From: Gaiellasilicea sp963794385
Lineage (GTDB): Bacteria; Actinomycetota; Thermoleophilia; Gaiellales; Gaiellaceae
DNA: 64,000 bases
Direction of reading: 5' to 3'
Assembly: GCA_963794385.1 (NCBI GenBank)
Contig: CAWCDT010000005.1
Location: 62,001-126,000 of the forward strand
Shown here piece after piece: positions 30,171 to 38,390 of this stretch (the stretch's first letter is position 1; every line of letters starts with the position of its first letter). Both the position numbers and the translations under genes were made by a program. Under the pieces are notes generated by a model. It saw only the letters and a list, made by a program, of their open reading frames with translations. It was not told the DNA's origin and did no database searches.

Positions 30171-31106
30171 GTGCCCACCCGCGTCCGTTTCGCCCCGAGC
30201 CCGACGGGCTCTCTCCATCTCGGCAGCGCGCTCTCCGCAGTGGCGAACCGGCGCCGTGGCGACTGGTTCCTGCTCCGGATCGACGACACCGATCCGCGGC
30301 GCAACCTTCTCGGCGGGGAGGAGGAGCTCGTCCGCGACCTCGAGTGGCTCGGGATCGTCTGGAACGAGGGGCCGGTCCGTCAGAGTGACCACCGCGAGCA
30401 GCACCTCGAGGCCGGTCGCACGCTCGGCGACCGCTTCGACGGGATCACGCTCGTGCGTGAGGACGGCTCACCGACGTACCACCTCGCGAGCGTCGTCGAC
30501 GACATCGAGTTCGGGATCACTCACGTCATTCGCGGCTCGGACCACCGCCCCAACGAGGTGCTCCACCGCAGGCTGCACGAGGCGCTCGGGACCGAGCCGC
30601 CGGAGTACGTCCACCACGGGCTCGTCCTCGGGCCGGACGGCAGGAAGCTTTCGAAGCGGAACCACGGCGTGGCGACGGTCGAGGACCTGCGCGAGCAGGG
30701 GATCCCACCGGAGGCCGTCCGTGCCTACCTGGAGGAGCTCGGGCTTCCCCGGCATGACGTCCACCTCGACCTGTCGCGGATTCACCGTCTCGCGATCGAC
30801 GCGATCGAGACTCTCTCCGACGAGGAGCTCGCCGCGCGTGTGGGTGCGCCCCCTCAGCTTGCCCGTGCCCTGCGGGGGGCACGGGATCTCGTCGAGGCGC
30901 GGGCGATGGCCGCGGCGATCCTGGAGCCGACACCGGTGACGCTGCCCGACGAGGCACGCCCGACGCTCGAGCGCTTCGTCGAGCTGCGGTCGCAGGGGCT
31001 CGACGGCAAGGAGATCGTGCGCGAGCTGAAGGCGGTGGGCGGAGACCTGAAGGCGCTGCGGCTCGCGCTCACGGGCGCCGACCGGGGCCCGAGCTCTGGA
31101 CGGTGA
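30171..31106 (+). CDS. Glutamyl-tRNA synthetase-like protein (short form)
   Basis: A class I synthetase core at the position of gltX in the Bacillus cluster. VRFAPSPTGSLHLGSALSA is the HIGH-type motif, FLLRIDDTDPRRN the glutamate site, HVIRGSDH the next core strand, and KLSKRNHGVATVEDL the KMSKS loop. The frame ends at 31106, but one missing base near 31092 would continue it to TAG 31159 (LTGADRGPELWTVIAALPQD), overlapping cysS. Even then about 325 residues is well short of normal GluRS (about 470-490), and little anticodon-binding region remains. It could be a reduced GluRS or a GluQ-RS; the GluQ-RS zinc Cys cluster is absent. Confidence 0.8.
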   Translation: MPTRVRFAPSPTGSLHLGSALSAVANRRRGDWFLLRIDDTDPRRNLLGGEEELVRDLEWLGIVWNEGPVRQSDHREQHLEAGRTLGDRFDGITLVREDGSPTYHLASVVDDIEFGITHVIRGSDHRPNEVLHRRLHEALGTEPPEYVHHGLVLGPDGRKLSKRNHGVATVEDLREQGIPPEAVRAYLEELGLPRHDVHLDLSRIHRLAIDAIETLSDEELAARVGAPPQLARALRGARDLVEARAMAAAILEPTPVTLPDEARPTLERFVELRSQGLDGKEIVRELKAVGGDLKALRLALTGADRGPSSGR

Positions 31107-31145
31107 TCGCGGCGCTGCCGCAGGACGAGGCACTCCGGCGGGTCG

Positions 31146-32427
31146 ATGCGGCTCTATAGCACGTATTCCAGGCGGCTCGAAGAGCTACCGCCGCCACCGG
31201 GGCCTGTCGCGGATGTACTTCTGCGGCCCGACTGTCTATCGCCGTCCACGTCGGCAATGCCGTGCCGTTCGTCCTCTCGATGTGGCTGAAGCGCTGGCTC
31301 GGCGAGCTGGGATACGAGTCCACGCTCGTCGTACAACATCACCGACATGAATGACAAGATCTACGACGCTGCGCCGGGAGCCAGTGCCAAGCGCGCGGAC
31401 GAGGCGACGCGGTGGTATCTCGAGGACACTGATCGGCTGCGGGCTCGGGCGGCCCGACTTCGAGCCCACTGCCGTCGGCACGAGATGGTGGACCAGATCC
31501 GGATGATCGAGGAGCTCATCGCCTCCGGACACGCCTACGAGGTCCCGACGGAGACGTGTACTTCCGCGTCGCCAGCTTCGACGAGTATGGGCAGCTTTCC
31601 GGCCAGCGCCTGGACGAGGTGCAGGAGCAGGAGCCGAATCCGCGCAAAGAGGATCCGCGCGACTTCGCGCTCTGGAAGGCGAACAAGCCGGATGAGGACA
31701 CGTGGTGGGACTCGCCCTGGGGCCGTGGACGGCCCGGTTGGCACATCGAGTGCTCGGCGATGGCCGAGAAGCATGCTCGGGCCCGAGCTTCGAGATCCAC
31801 GGGGGTGGGCTGGACCTCGTCTTCCCACACCACGAGAACGAGATCGCGCAATCGCGCTCGCTCGGCCACGAGTTCGCGAAGATCTGGATGCACAACGGCA
31901 TGCTCCGGTTCACGCGGCGAGAAGATGCCAAGTCAGTCGGCAACGACGAGTCGATCGCGCGACGTGCTCGACGGCTGGGGGCGGGAGACGACGCTACTGA
32001 TCTTCTTCCTACAGCGCACTGGCGCAGCCGATCGACTTCTCGGACGAGACGATGGCGGCCGCGCAGGCCCGTGCCGCACGGGTTCAAGGAGGTCTTCCGC
32101 AACCCGTCCGAGCCCGCCCCCGCCGACGCGTGGGACCGCTTCGCAGCCGCACTCGACGACGACTTCTCGACGCCCGAGGCGCTGGCGCTGATGCACGAGT
32201 GGCGCGACCACGACCTGCTCCGGCGGGCGCTCGACCTCTTCGGGCTGGCGGCCCTTGCCGAGCAGGCGGAGGCGCCGCCCGAGGTGCACGAGCTCGCACG
32301 CGCACGCCAGGAGGCGCGGGCGGCACAGGACTTTGCGAGGGCCGACGAGCTCCGCGCGGAGATCGAGGACGCCGGCTGGGTGGTCCGGGACGATCCGGAC
32401 GGCTACCTGCTCGTCCCGAAGGCGTGA
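31146..32427 (+). pseudogene. cysS: Cysteinyl-tRNA synthetase with many frameshifts
   Basis: Sequence typical of CysRS runs through all three frames: MRLYSTYSRRLEEL, MYFCGPTVY (zinc Cys and HIGH region), VHVGNAVPFVLSMWLKRWL, NITDMNDKIYDAA, DPRDFALWKANKPDEDTWWDSP, GRPGWHIECSAMAEKH, GGGLDLVFPHHENEIAQS, IWMHNGMLRF, KPIDF-like IDFSDET, and a C-terminal part ending AGWVVRDDPDGYLLVPKA at TGA 32427. At least eight frame changes occur between 31190 and 32080; the last ~350 bp is intact. CysRS is essential, and residues between shifts remain conserved, so this looks like poor sequence quality rather than decay; a second intact cysS elsewhere would change that view. Confidence 0.85.
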
Positions 32428-33143
32428 CGCGGGAACAGGTCTACGGCCGCCGTCCCGTTCGCGAGGCGCTCCGCGGCCCGCGGGAGGTGCTCGAGCTCTG
32501 GGCGACCGAGCGCGCCCTCGCCGCCGAGCCCTGGCTGCGGGACGAAGACGGCGACGGGCCGCGCGTGCAGGTCAAGCTCGACCGCGAGCTCGGCGAGGCC
32601 GCCGAGACGCGCGACCACCAGGGCGTCCTGGCCTGGTGCGAGCCGTACCGCTACGCGGACGGGCACGAGCTCGCGGCATCTGAGCGGCCGCTCCTCGCCT
32701 GTCTCGACCAGGTCACCGACCCCCGCAATCTCGGCGCGGTGGTTCGCAGCGCCGAGGGCGCCGGCGCGACCGGAGTCGTCGTCCCCGCCCACGGCTCGGC
32801 GCGGGTGACGGCCGCCGTCTGCCGCGCCTCCGCAGGCGCGGTCGAGCACTTGCCGGTTGCGGTCGTCCCGAACCTCGCTCGCTACCTGAACGAGATCAAG
32901 AGCGCCGAGCTCTGGATCTACGCCGCGGCCGCCGAGGCCGGCCAGGACATGTGGGAAGCGGACCTGGCCGGGGGCCTGGCCCTCGTCTTCGGCGCCGAGG
33001 GCAAAGGGGTGCGGCCGCTCGTCCGGCGCGCCTGTGACGGCGCCGTCGCGATTCCGCTGGCAGGGAAGGTCGAGTCGCTCAACGTGAGCGTGGCCGCGGC
33101 CCTGCTCCTCTACGAAGCGCGGAGGCGAAGGCGCGATGGCTGA
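32424..33143 (+). CDS. rlmB: 23S rRNA 2'-O-methyltransferase (SpoU/TrmH family)
   Basis: SAM-dependent ribose methyltransferase, RlmB-like by sequence and by position after cysS as in Bacillus. The N-terminal substrate-binding part begins VYGRRPVREALRGPREVLELW; the knotted SPOUT domain has motif 1 LDQVTDPRNLGAVVRSAEGAG, motif 2 LALVFGAEGKGVRPLVRRACD and motif 3 AIPLAGKVESLNVSVAAALLL. 239 residues. Start GTG 32424 sits in the cysS stop (GTGA). Confidence 0.92.
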   Translation: MTREQVYGRRPVREALRGPREVLELWATERALAAEPWLRDEDGDGPRVQVKLDRELGEAAETRDHQGVLAWCEPYRYADGHELAASERPLLACLDQVTDPRNLGAVVRSAEGAGATGVVVPAHGSARVTAAVCRASAGAVEHLPVAVVPNLARYLNEIKSAELWIYAAAAEAGQDMWEADLAGGLALVFGAEGKGVRPLVRRACDGAVAIPLAGKVESLNVSVAAALLLYEARRRRRDG

Positions 33144-33570
33144 GCCGACCCTGTACCTCTTCGACGGCCACAACTTGCTCCACGCCGGGGACTACGAGGA
33201 CCAGCGGGCGCTCACCGACGTGCTCGCCTCGTTCGTGGCGCTGCGCGGGGCCCGCGGCGTGCTCGTCTGGGACGGCCCGGGAACCGACACGCAGGTCGGC
33301 CCGCTCGCGGTCCGTCATGCCCGGAACGCCGACGCGTTGCTGGAGCGGCTCGCGGCGGAGCATCGCGCCACCGAGCAGGTCTGTCTCGTCTCCTCGGACT
33401 TCGCGGTCCGCGGCACGTCGGGGCAGGAAGTGCAGAAGCGCTCGTCGCGCACGTTCCTCGCCGAGCTCGAGCAACCGCTCGGCGAGCAGCTGCGCGGGTC
33501 CCGTCTCGCGGACGCGCTCGACGACGAGACGCGTGCCCGCCTCGAGCGGCTGCGTCGAGGCGAATCCTAA
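33136..33570 (+). CDS. NYN domain RNA-binding/nuclease protein (YacP/Rae1-like)
   Basis: A 144-residue PIN-like NYN protein at the position of Bacillus yacP (rae1), whose product cuts mRNA in the ribosomal A site. LYLFDGHNLLHAGDYEDQR holds the first catalytic Asp, GVLVWDGPGTDTQVG the second and VCLVSSDFAVRGTSGQEVQK the third acidic site with the conserved S-D. It overlaps rlmB by 8 bases. Ribonuclease function is inferred from family and synteny. Confidence 0.82.
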   Translation: MAEPTLYLFDGHNLLHAGDYEDQRALTDVLASFVALRGARGVLVWDGPGTDTQVGPLAVRHARNADALLERLAAEHRATEQVCLVSSDFAVRGTSGQEVQKRSSRTFLAELEQPLGEQLRGSRLADALDDETRARLERLRRGES

Positions 33571-33579
33571 ACTGCCACA

Positions 33580-33593
33580 CGAACATACGTTCC
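33580..33593. promoter_or_regulatory. LexA (SOS) box-like palindrome
   Basis: CGAACATACGTTCC fits the Gram-positive SOS-box consensus CGAAC-RNRY-GTTYC at every position. It lies 28 bp upstream of the -35 of the sigma gene promoter and 10 bp after the NYN stop. Function is not shown by position alone. Confidence 0.5.
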
Positions 33594-33620
33594 TAGCAGA
33601 ATCGGTCCATTGCAAGCGAC

Positions 33621-33649
33621 TTGTAACTTGCGCAGGTCCTTGCTATCTT
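33621..33649 (+). promoter_or_regulatory. Promoter of the SigH-like sigma factor gene
   Basis: TTGTAA (33621-33626) and TATCTT (33644-33649) are spaced by 17 bases. A start point near 33656 would leave a leader of about 75 nt before ATG 33731, which has AGGAGA as ribosome-binding site. Confidence 0.6.
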
Positions 33650-33730
33650 CTTCCTCAACTTCAGGGTGAGAGTTGAGGGTCCGGCACGGCGGCCACACCG
33701 CTCGATCCCGCCAAAACCCAGGAGACCGCG

Positions 33731-34396
33731 ATGCCCGCTCAGCCTGTCACCGCAGTCAAGTCGGCGCAGAAGGCTCAACGAGAGCTTGAGGACTTGCAAT
33801 TGGTCGTGAAGGCGCGGAACGGCAGTCAGCCCGCACTCGATGCCCTGATGCGTCGCTACACGGGCTTCGTGCGCCTGAAGGCGAGCTCGTACTTCCTCGC
33901 CGGCGGCGACTCGGAGGACCTCGTCCAGGAAGGGTTGATCGGCCTCTACAAAGCCGTGCGGGACTTCCGGGCCGACAAGGAGACGTCCTTCCGGAGCTTC
34001 GCCGAGCTCTGCGTGACGCGGCAGATCATCACCGCGATCAAGACGGCGACCCGCTTCAAGCACCAGCCCCTGAACCAGTACATCTCGTTCAGCCACACGC
34101 CCGCGGGGCAGGAATCGGAGGGCGAGTGCACCCTCGGCGACGCGCTCCCAGGACCCTCGACGAACGACCCCTCCGTGTGCGTGATCTCCACGGAGGAGCT
34201 CCAGAGCCTGGTCTTCACGCTCGGCACCGGCCTCTCGCGGCTCGAGGCCGAGGCGCTCCGCTGCTACCTCGAGGGGCTCTCGTACGAGGAGATGGCCGAC
34301 GAGCTCGGGTGCGACTGCAAGACGATCGACAACGCCCTCCAGCGCGTCAAGCGCAAGATCCTCGCGCACCAGAAGACGCGTGAGGTCCTGAACTAG
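33731..34396 (+). CDS. SigH-like RNA polymerase sigma-70 family factor
   Basis: A 221-residue sigma factor resembling Bacillus SigH (sporulation/competence sigma) and in the same synteny slot. Region 2 includes ALMRRYTGFVRLKASSYFL, the core-binding DLVQEGLIGLYKAVRDF and -10-recognition FRSFAELCVTRQIITAIKT; region 4 has GLSRLEAEALRCYLEGLSYE and the helix-turn-helix EEMADELGCDCKTIDNALQR. No sporulation genes are visible here, so the regulon is unknown; in actinobacteria such factors can be general stress or housekeeping-adjacent. It has its own promoter at 33621-33649. Confidence 0.88.
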   Translation: MPAQPVTAVKSAQKAQRELEDLQLVVKARNGSQPALDALMRRYTGFVRLKASSYFLAGGDSEDLVQEGLIGLYKAVRDFRADKETSFRSFAELCVTRQIITAIKTATRFKHQPLNQYISFSHTPAGQESEGECTLGDALPGPSTNDPSVCVISTEELQSLVFTLGTGLSRLEAEALRCYLEGLSYEEMADELGCDCKTIDNALQRVKRKILAHQKTREVLN

Positions 34397-34823
34397 CCGT
34401 GCCAAGGTTCGCGATCTCGTAAGTCGCTGCGAGGCGGATCCTTCGCGACTGGTTGTTGCGCGCCGGCGAAACCCTCAGCGCGCCTTGGCGGCGAATCTGA
34501 GCATCCTCGATCGGCACGAGGTAGACGCCGCGGGTCTCGGGACAATAGATGCCGAAAAAGTCGATCTCACCGAGGTAATCGCGGCGAAGTAATTTCGGGT
34601 TCGGGTGGTGGGCATACGAGCTGCACGCCGGGAACCTGATTGCACCCTCCTGCAACCTTCCCGTCTTGCATTGAACCCGGAAGAGGCCGGCGTCGTTCTC
34701 GATGACGAGGTCATACCGCGTATTCTCGCCGAACGGCACGAAAATCGCGTAGCCGGCCTGACTCAAGCCCAGCATCACGGCAAGCGTCGAGCGGTCACCG
34801 ATCGCCTTCGGATGCTCCATCAC
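34347..34823 (-). CDS. PD-(D/E)XK endonuclease-like protein (group I intron-associated type)
   Basis: A 158-residue protein: MMEHPKAIGDRSTLAVMLGL, then GYAIFVPFGENTRYDLVIEN with the catalytic Asp and FRVQCKTGRLQEGAIRF with the (E/Q)xK motif, and a beta core FFGIYCPETRGVYLVPI. This is the fold of the group I intron-associated PD-(D/E)XK endonucleases, found also as free-standing genes. No intron is visible. The last ~30 residues overlap the sigma gene antisense and look non-native, so the true end may be earlier. Base composition is less GC-rich than the neighbours (about 57% at 34561-34620), and it lies next to a tRNA gene, both hints of transfer. Confidence 0.72.
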   Translation of the reverse strand: MMEHPKAIGDRSTLAVMLGLSQAGYAIFVPFGENTRYDLVIENDAGLFRVQCKTGRLQEGAIRFPACSSYAHHPNPKLLRRDYLGEIDFFGIYCPETRGVYLVPIEDAQIRRQGALRVSPARNNQSRRIRLAATYEIANLGTASSGPHASSGARGSCA

Positions 34824-34904
34824 TCAACCGTGCCCGAGGCATCGGCTGGGCCATGGCCTCTTCAGACAAGCACCGCCATCTCGCCTACCATTCGTCCTCG
34901 TCAG

Positions 34905-34977
34905 GCCGGAGTAGCTCAGTTGGTAGAGCATTCGCCTTGTAAGCGAACGGCCGTGGGTTCGAGTCCCGCCTCCGGCT
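34905..34977 (+). tRNA. tRNA-Thr (anticodon TGT)
   Basis: Acceptor arms GCCGGAG and CTCCGGC pair fully; GCTCAGTTGGTAGAGC is the D arm, TTCGC-CTTGTAA-GCGAA the anticodon stem-loop with anticodon TGT (reads ACA/ACN), and GTGGGTTCGAGTCCCGC the T arm. The discriminator is T34977 and the CCA end is not encoded (CCT follows). A strong terminator begins 16 bases later. Confidence 0.95.
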
Positions 34978-34992
34978 CCTCCAGAAACGGTT

Positions 34993-35028
34993 GAAGCCCC
35001 GGTCCCTCGAAGGAGGGGCCGGGGCTTC
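34993..35028. terminator. Strong terminator after tRNA-Thr
   Basis: GAAGCCCCGGTCCCTC and GAGGGGCCGGGGCTTC form a 16-bp stem with a GAA(G) loop and one G-T pair. It ends tRNA-Thr on the plus strand and can also end the leftward MMPL gene, whose stop is at 35048. Confidence 0.8.
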
Positions 35029-35047
35029 GGTCGTGCAGGAGGTGCGG

Positions 35048-37264
35048 TTAGGCGGGTTCGGGAACCGCGACCACCTCGGGTGCCCGCTCGTGCTCGAGGC
35101 GGGGGAGCCACCCGAGCCAGCTCGGCAGGTACCAGTTCTTGTCGCCGAGCAGCTTCATCGTGGCGGGGAGGAGCACCGCGCGGATCAGCGTCGCGTCGAT
35201 CAGGATCGCGGCGGCGAGCCCGATGCCCATCTCCTTCATGTCGATCACCGGCAGCAGGGCGAACACCGAGAAGGTGCCGACCATGACGACGGCTGCGCTG
35301 GTGACGACACCTGCCGTGGACTTGATCCCGTGGGCGACGGCCTCGTCGTTCGAGAGACCGCGGTCATAGGCCTCGCGGACGCGGCTCAGGACGAAGACGT
35401 GGTAGTCCATCGAGAGCCCGAACAGGATCACGAACAGGAACATCGGCAACCAGGGCGTGATGCCGCCGTTCGACTGGAAGTCGAGCAGGCTCTCGCCCCA
35501 GCCCCACTGGAAGACGGCGACGAGGATGCCGTACGCCGCTCCGACGGAGAGGAGGTTGAGCAGGATCGCCTTCAGGGCGACGACGATCGAGCGGAACGAG
35601 ACCAGCATGATCAGGAAGGCGAACAGGAGCACGAAGCCGAAGACGAGCGGCGCGGTCGTCGCCATCTTCGACTCCCAGTCCTTGTCCAGCGCGGTCGTGC
35701 CGGTGACGGCGTACTCGACGCCCTCGACCTCGCCGAGCGTGCTCGGCAGCAGGTCATCGCGCAGCGTCGCCAGGGCGGTCTGCGAGGCCGCGTCCGTGCT
35801 CGTGCCCGCGAGCGGGATCGAGAGCTGGGCGACCGTGCTGTCACGGCTGGCCTCGAGCTCGATCGGGCCCTTCATCTGGCCGGAGGCGAGCGCGTCCTTC
35901 TTCAGCTGGACGATCGCGTCCTGCACGGCGGGGGTGCGGACGTCGTCAGCCTGGATCGCGACGATCGCTGGGTCGTTGCCGCCCGGGAAGGCCGCGTCGA
36001 ACTTCTTCAGCGGCTCGATCTCCGGGATCGAGATGTCGTCCACGCCCGTCGTGGCGGTGTTCAAGGACAACGCGGGGACGGCCAGCGCGACCAGCACGGC
36101 GCCTGCGGCGATCGCCGAGAAGACCGGGCGCCGGAGGACGCGGTCGAGGATCGCGCCCCAGAAGCGGCTCTCGCCGTCCTTGCTACGGAGCCGGCCCAGG
36201 AACGGGATGCGACCCCTCTCGACCTTGTCTCCGAGCCTGCCGAGCAGGGCGGGCAGCACCGTGAGTGAGCCGAGCATGGCGACGGCCACGACCATCATCG
36301 TGCCGATCGAGAAGGACATGAACGTCTTGTCGCCGGAGAGGAACATGCCGGCCATCGCGACCAGGACCGTGATGCCCGAGATCAGGACGGCACGGCCGGA
36401 GGTGGCTGCGGCGGCTTCGAGGGCGGCGTGCTCACTGCGTCCTGCCGCACGCTCCTCGCGCTCACGGCGGAGGTAGAAGAGCGAGTAGTCGATTCCGACG
36501 GCGAGGCCGATCAGCAGGATCACCTCGCCGATCTGCTCGTCGACAGGGATGAACTGGCTCGGCAGGGCGATCAGGCTCGTCGTCGCCATGACCGCGGTGA
36601 TCGCCAGCAGCAGCGGGATCAAGGCGGCGACGGCGGAGCCGAACACGAACAACAGGATCACGAGCGTCAGCGGGATCGCGACCATCCCGGCTGTCTTCAG
36701 CATGTCGTTGAAGGCCGCGTCGGTCGCCTTGGTGGTCGTGACGCTGCCGAGCTGGTTGACCTCGAAGCCCGGGTGCTTCGCCGCGGTCTTGTTCACGGCG
36801 GCCTCGAGCTTGTCGATGTAGAGCGAGGCCTCTTCGTACGTGCCGACCGGCTGGTACTGCACCATCGCCGAGCGGCGGTCATCGGAGACGAGGTCGGCGT
36901 GCCCGACCTCGAGCGGCGTGTCGATCTTCCGGGCCTGCGGGAAGCCGTCGACGGTCTTGGCGACATCCTCGATCACGGCCTCGAAAGCCGGATCGTCGGC
37001 CTTCAGGGTCTTCGACTGGATCAGGACGATCTCGCCCTGCTCGTCGGCGGCCTCGGGGAAGCCGGCCTCGATCATCTTGGTCGCGGTAGCGGCCTCGCCG
37101 ACAGCGAGGTCGTCGTCCTCGAGGTACTTCGTGCCGACCGCGCCGCCGATGTAGACGGACGCAATCACGAACGCGAGCCAGCCGAAGACCGCGGTCTTCC
37201 AGTGGTTCGCGCTCCACCGGCCCATGCGGGCTGCGACGTTGGTGCTCTGCTTCAGGGGTGACAT
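35048..37264 (-). CDS. MMPL/RND family transporter
   Basis: A 738-residue inner-membrane RND-type protein of the MMPL family (lipid or drug export, proton-driven). A first membrane helix (WKTAVFGWLAFVIASVYIGG) is followed by an extracytoplasmic domain, six helices with the sterol-sensing-like DEQIGEVILLIGLAVGIDYSLFYLRR, a second extracytoplasmic domain and a further helix set with FGLSMDYHVFVLSRVREAYD, the duplicated proton-relay signature GxxxDY. Start ATG 37264 (MSPLKQSTNVAARMG) follows GGAAAGGA. The substrate is unknown; no lipid biosynthesis gene is adjacent. Confidence 0.92.
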   Translation of the reverse strand: MSPLKQSTNVAARMGRWSANHWKTAVFGWLAFVIASVYIGGAVGTKYLEDDDLAVGEAATATKMIEAGFPEAADEQGEIVLIQSKTLKADDPAFEAVIEDVAKTVDGFPQARKIDTPLEVGHADLVSDDRRSAMVQYQPVGTYEEASLYIDKLEAAVNKTAAKHPGFEVNQLGSVTTTKATDAAFNDMLKTAGMVAIPLTLVILLFVFGSAVAALIPLLLAITAVMATTSLIALPSQFIPVDEQIGEVILLIGLAVGIDYSLFYLRREREERAAGRSEHAALEAAAATSGRAVLISGITVLVAMAGMFLSGDKTFMSFSIGTMMVVAVAMLGSLTVLPALLGRLGDKVERGRIPFLGRLRSKDGESRFWGAILDRVLRRPVFSAIAAGAVLVALAVPALSLNTATTGVDDISIPEIEPLKKFDAAFPGGNDPAIVAIQADDVRTPAVQDAIVQLKKDALASGQMKGPIELEASRDSTVAQLSIPLAGTSTDAASQTALATLRDDLLPSTLGEVEGVEYAVTGTTALDKDWESKMATTAPLVFGFVLLFAFLIMLVSFRSIVVALKAILLNLLSVGAAYGILVAVFQWGWGESLLDFQSNGGITPWLPMFLFVILFGLSMDYHVFVLSRVREAYDRGLSNDEAVAHGIKSTAGVVTSAAVVMVGTFSVFALLPVIDMKEMGIGLAAAILIDATLIRAVLLPATMKLLGDKNWYLPSWLGWLPRLEHERAPEVVAVPEPA

Positions 37265-37443
37265 GACTGGGCGACGTCCTTTCCTGCGGTGGGGGGCCGT
37301 GCGGAGAGGGACGGGATTGGACAGCTCCAGCCTTCTCGATCGGGGGCGCGGGCGAAATGCGGCGTCCAGGTGTCCCGAGGTACGGGGAGCCTCACCGGCG
37401 GAGTGGGGGCGGGCCCCGCCCTCGCGAGGCGCCGGCAAGCACG

Positions 37444-37471
37444 AAGCCCCGCCTGTTTCGAGGCGGGGCTT
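37444..37471. terminator. Terminator hairpin after the PAP2 gene
   Basis: AAGCCCCGCCT and AGGCGGGGCTT form a perfect 11-bp stem with a 6-base loop, 26 bases past the end of the leftward PAP2 gene. The T-run is short on this strand (CTTCGTGCTT), so termination strength is uncertain. Confidence 0.6.
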
Positions 37472-37496
37472 TGCGCTCTTCCGGGAGGAGGAAGCT

Positions 37497-38287
37497 CTAG
37501 GCCGCTTCGGCCAGGTCGCGAGGCGACCGGATCCGATGCGACGCGTGCAGCTGCACTGGCTCGGCGACCGGGGCGGGCGCCGAGAGGCGGGAAGCGGTGA
37601 CCCATCCGGCGGCGACGACGAGCCCGCCTGCGACTGCGTCGAAGAAGAAGTGGTTGCCCGTCGCCACGATGATGAGCAGCATCAGGAGCCGGGTACGCGG
37701 CGCCGGCGAGCCGGAACGACCGCCGCGTCGCGAGCTGCGCGAGCGCGACGCCGACGATCAGCGCGTAGCCGAAGTGCAGGCTCGGGACGGCGGCGATCGG
37801 GTTATAGAGGCTGCCGAGCAGGTCGGAGCTGAGGTCGAGCCCGGTGTGGCTCGTGACCGTGTCCGCGAAGCCCATGTTCGCGAGCCGCGGCGGCGCCGCC
37901 GGATAGAGGACGTAGCCGACGAGCGCGAGCGCTGTGCTCACGATCAGCGTCGTGCGCACGAACGGGAACGCGTGCGGGCGGCGGCGGTGGACCCAGATGA
38001 GCACCGCCGCGGTGCCCGCGAAATGGAGGGCGACGTAGAGGAAGCCGAGCAGCGCAGGGACGCCCGGCAGCGCGGCTGCCAGGTTCTGCACGTCACGCTC
38101 GACGAAGAGATTGAGCCGGCTCTCGAGCGCGACGATGTCTGCCGTGTGCGCAGCGGGCCGCCGCCCAGTCCTCGCCGCCGAAGCCGCGGACGAGCTCGTA
38201 GGCGCCGTACAGGACGGCCAGCGCTGCGAGCTCGACGCGACCCGGATAGGGCCGGTCTGCGAGTCTGCGGAAGCGATCGAAGGACAT
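37497..38287 (-). pseudogene. PAP2-superfamily phosphatase, membrane-bound, two frameshifts
   Basis: Reading from ATG 38287, MSFDRFRRLADRPYPGRVEL and a first membrane helix lead into ADIVALESRLNLFVERDVQN after a frame change near 38150; the central part has several helices and IAAVPSLHFGYAL, the PSxxH motif of PAP2 enzymes; a second frame change near 37690 joins LMLLIIVATGNHFFFDAVAG, the third PAP2 motif with catalytic His and Asp. The product resembles PAP2_3/inositol-phosphorylceramide-synthase-like proteins that dephosphorylate or exchange lipid head groups. Conserved sequence in all three frames suggests indel errors. Confidence 0.78.
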
Positions 38288-38390
38288 GTCCGCAGACTCT
38301 CAGCGGGCCTCGCCTCGGGCCATGGGGCGAGCCAGCGTTTCGAAGTGCGGCTATCCGTACTGCCCAGCTTCGGCAGTCGCAGCTAGGCGT

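Noticed and set aside
27618..30404. 928-codon minus-strand frame opposite copA
   Set aside because: Only its last 92 codons (csoR) are real; the rest is antisense to copA with Arg/Asp-rich composition typical of high-GC shadows.
34824..34904. Possible group I intron next to the endonuclease gene
   Set aside because: No intron core (P/Q/R/S pairings) could be seen, and the tRNA-Thr gene is uninterrupted.
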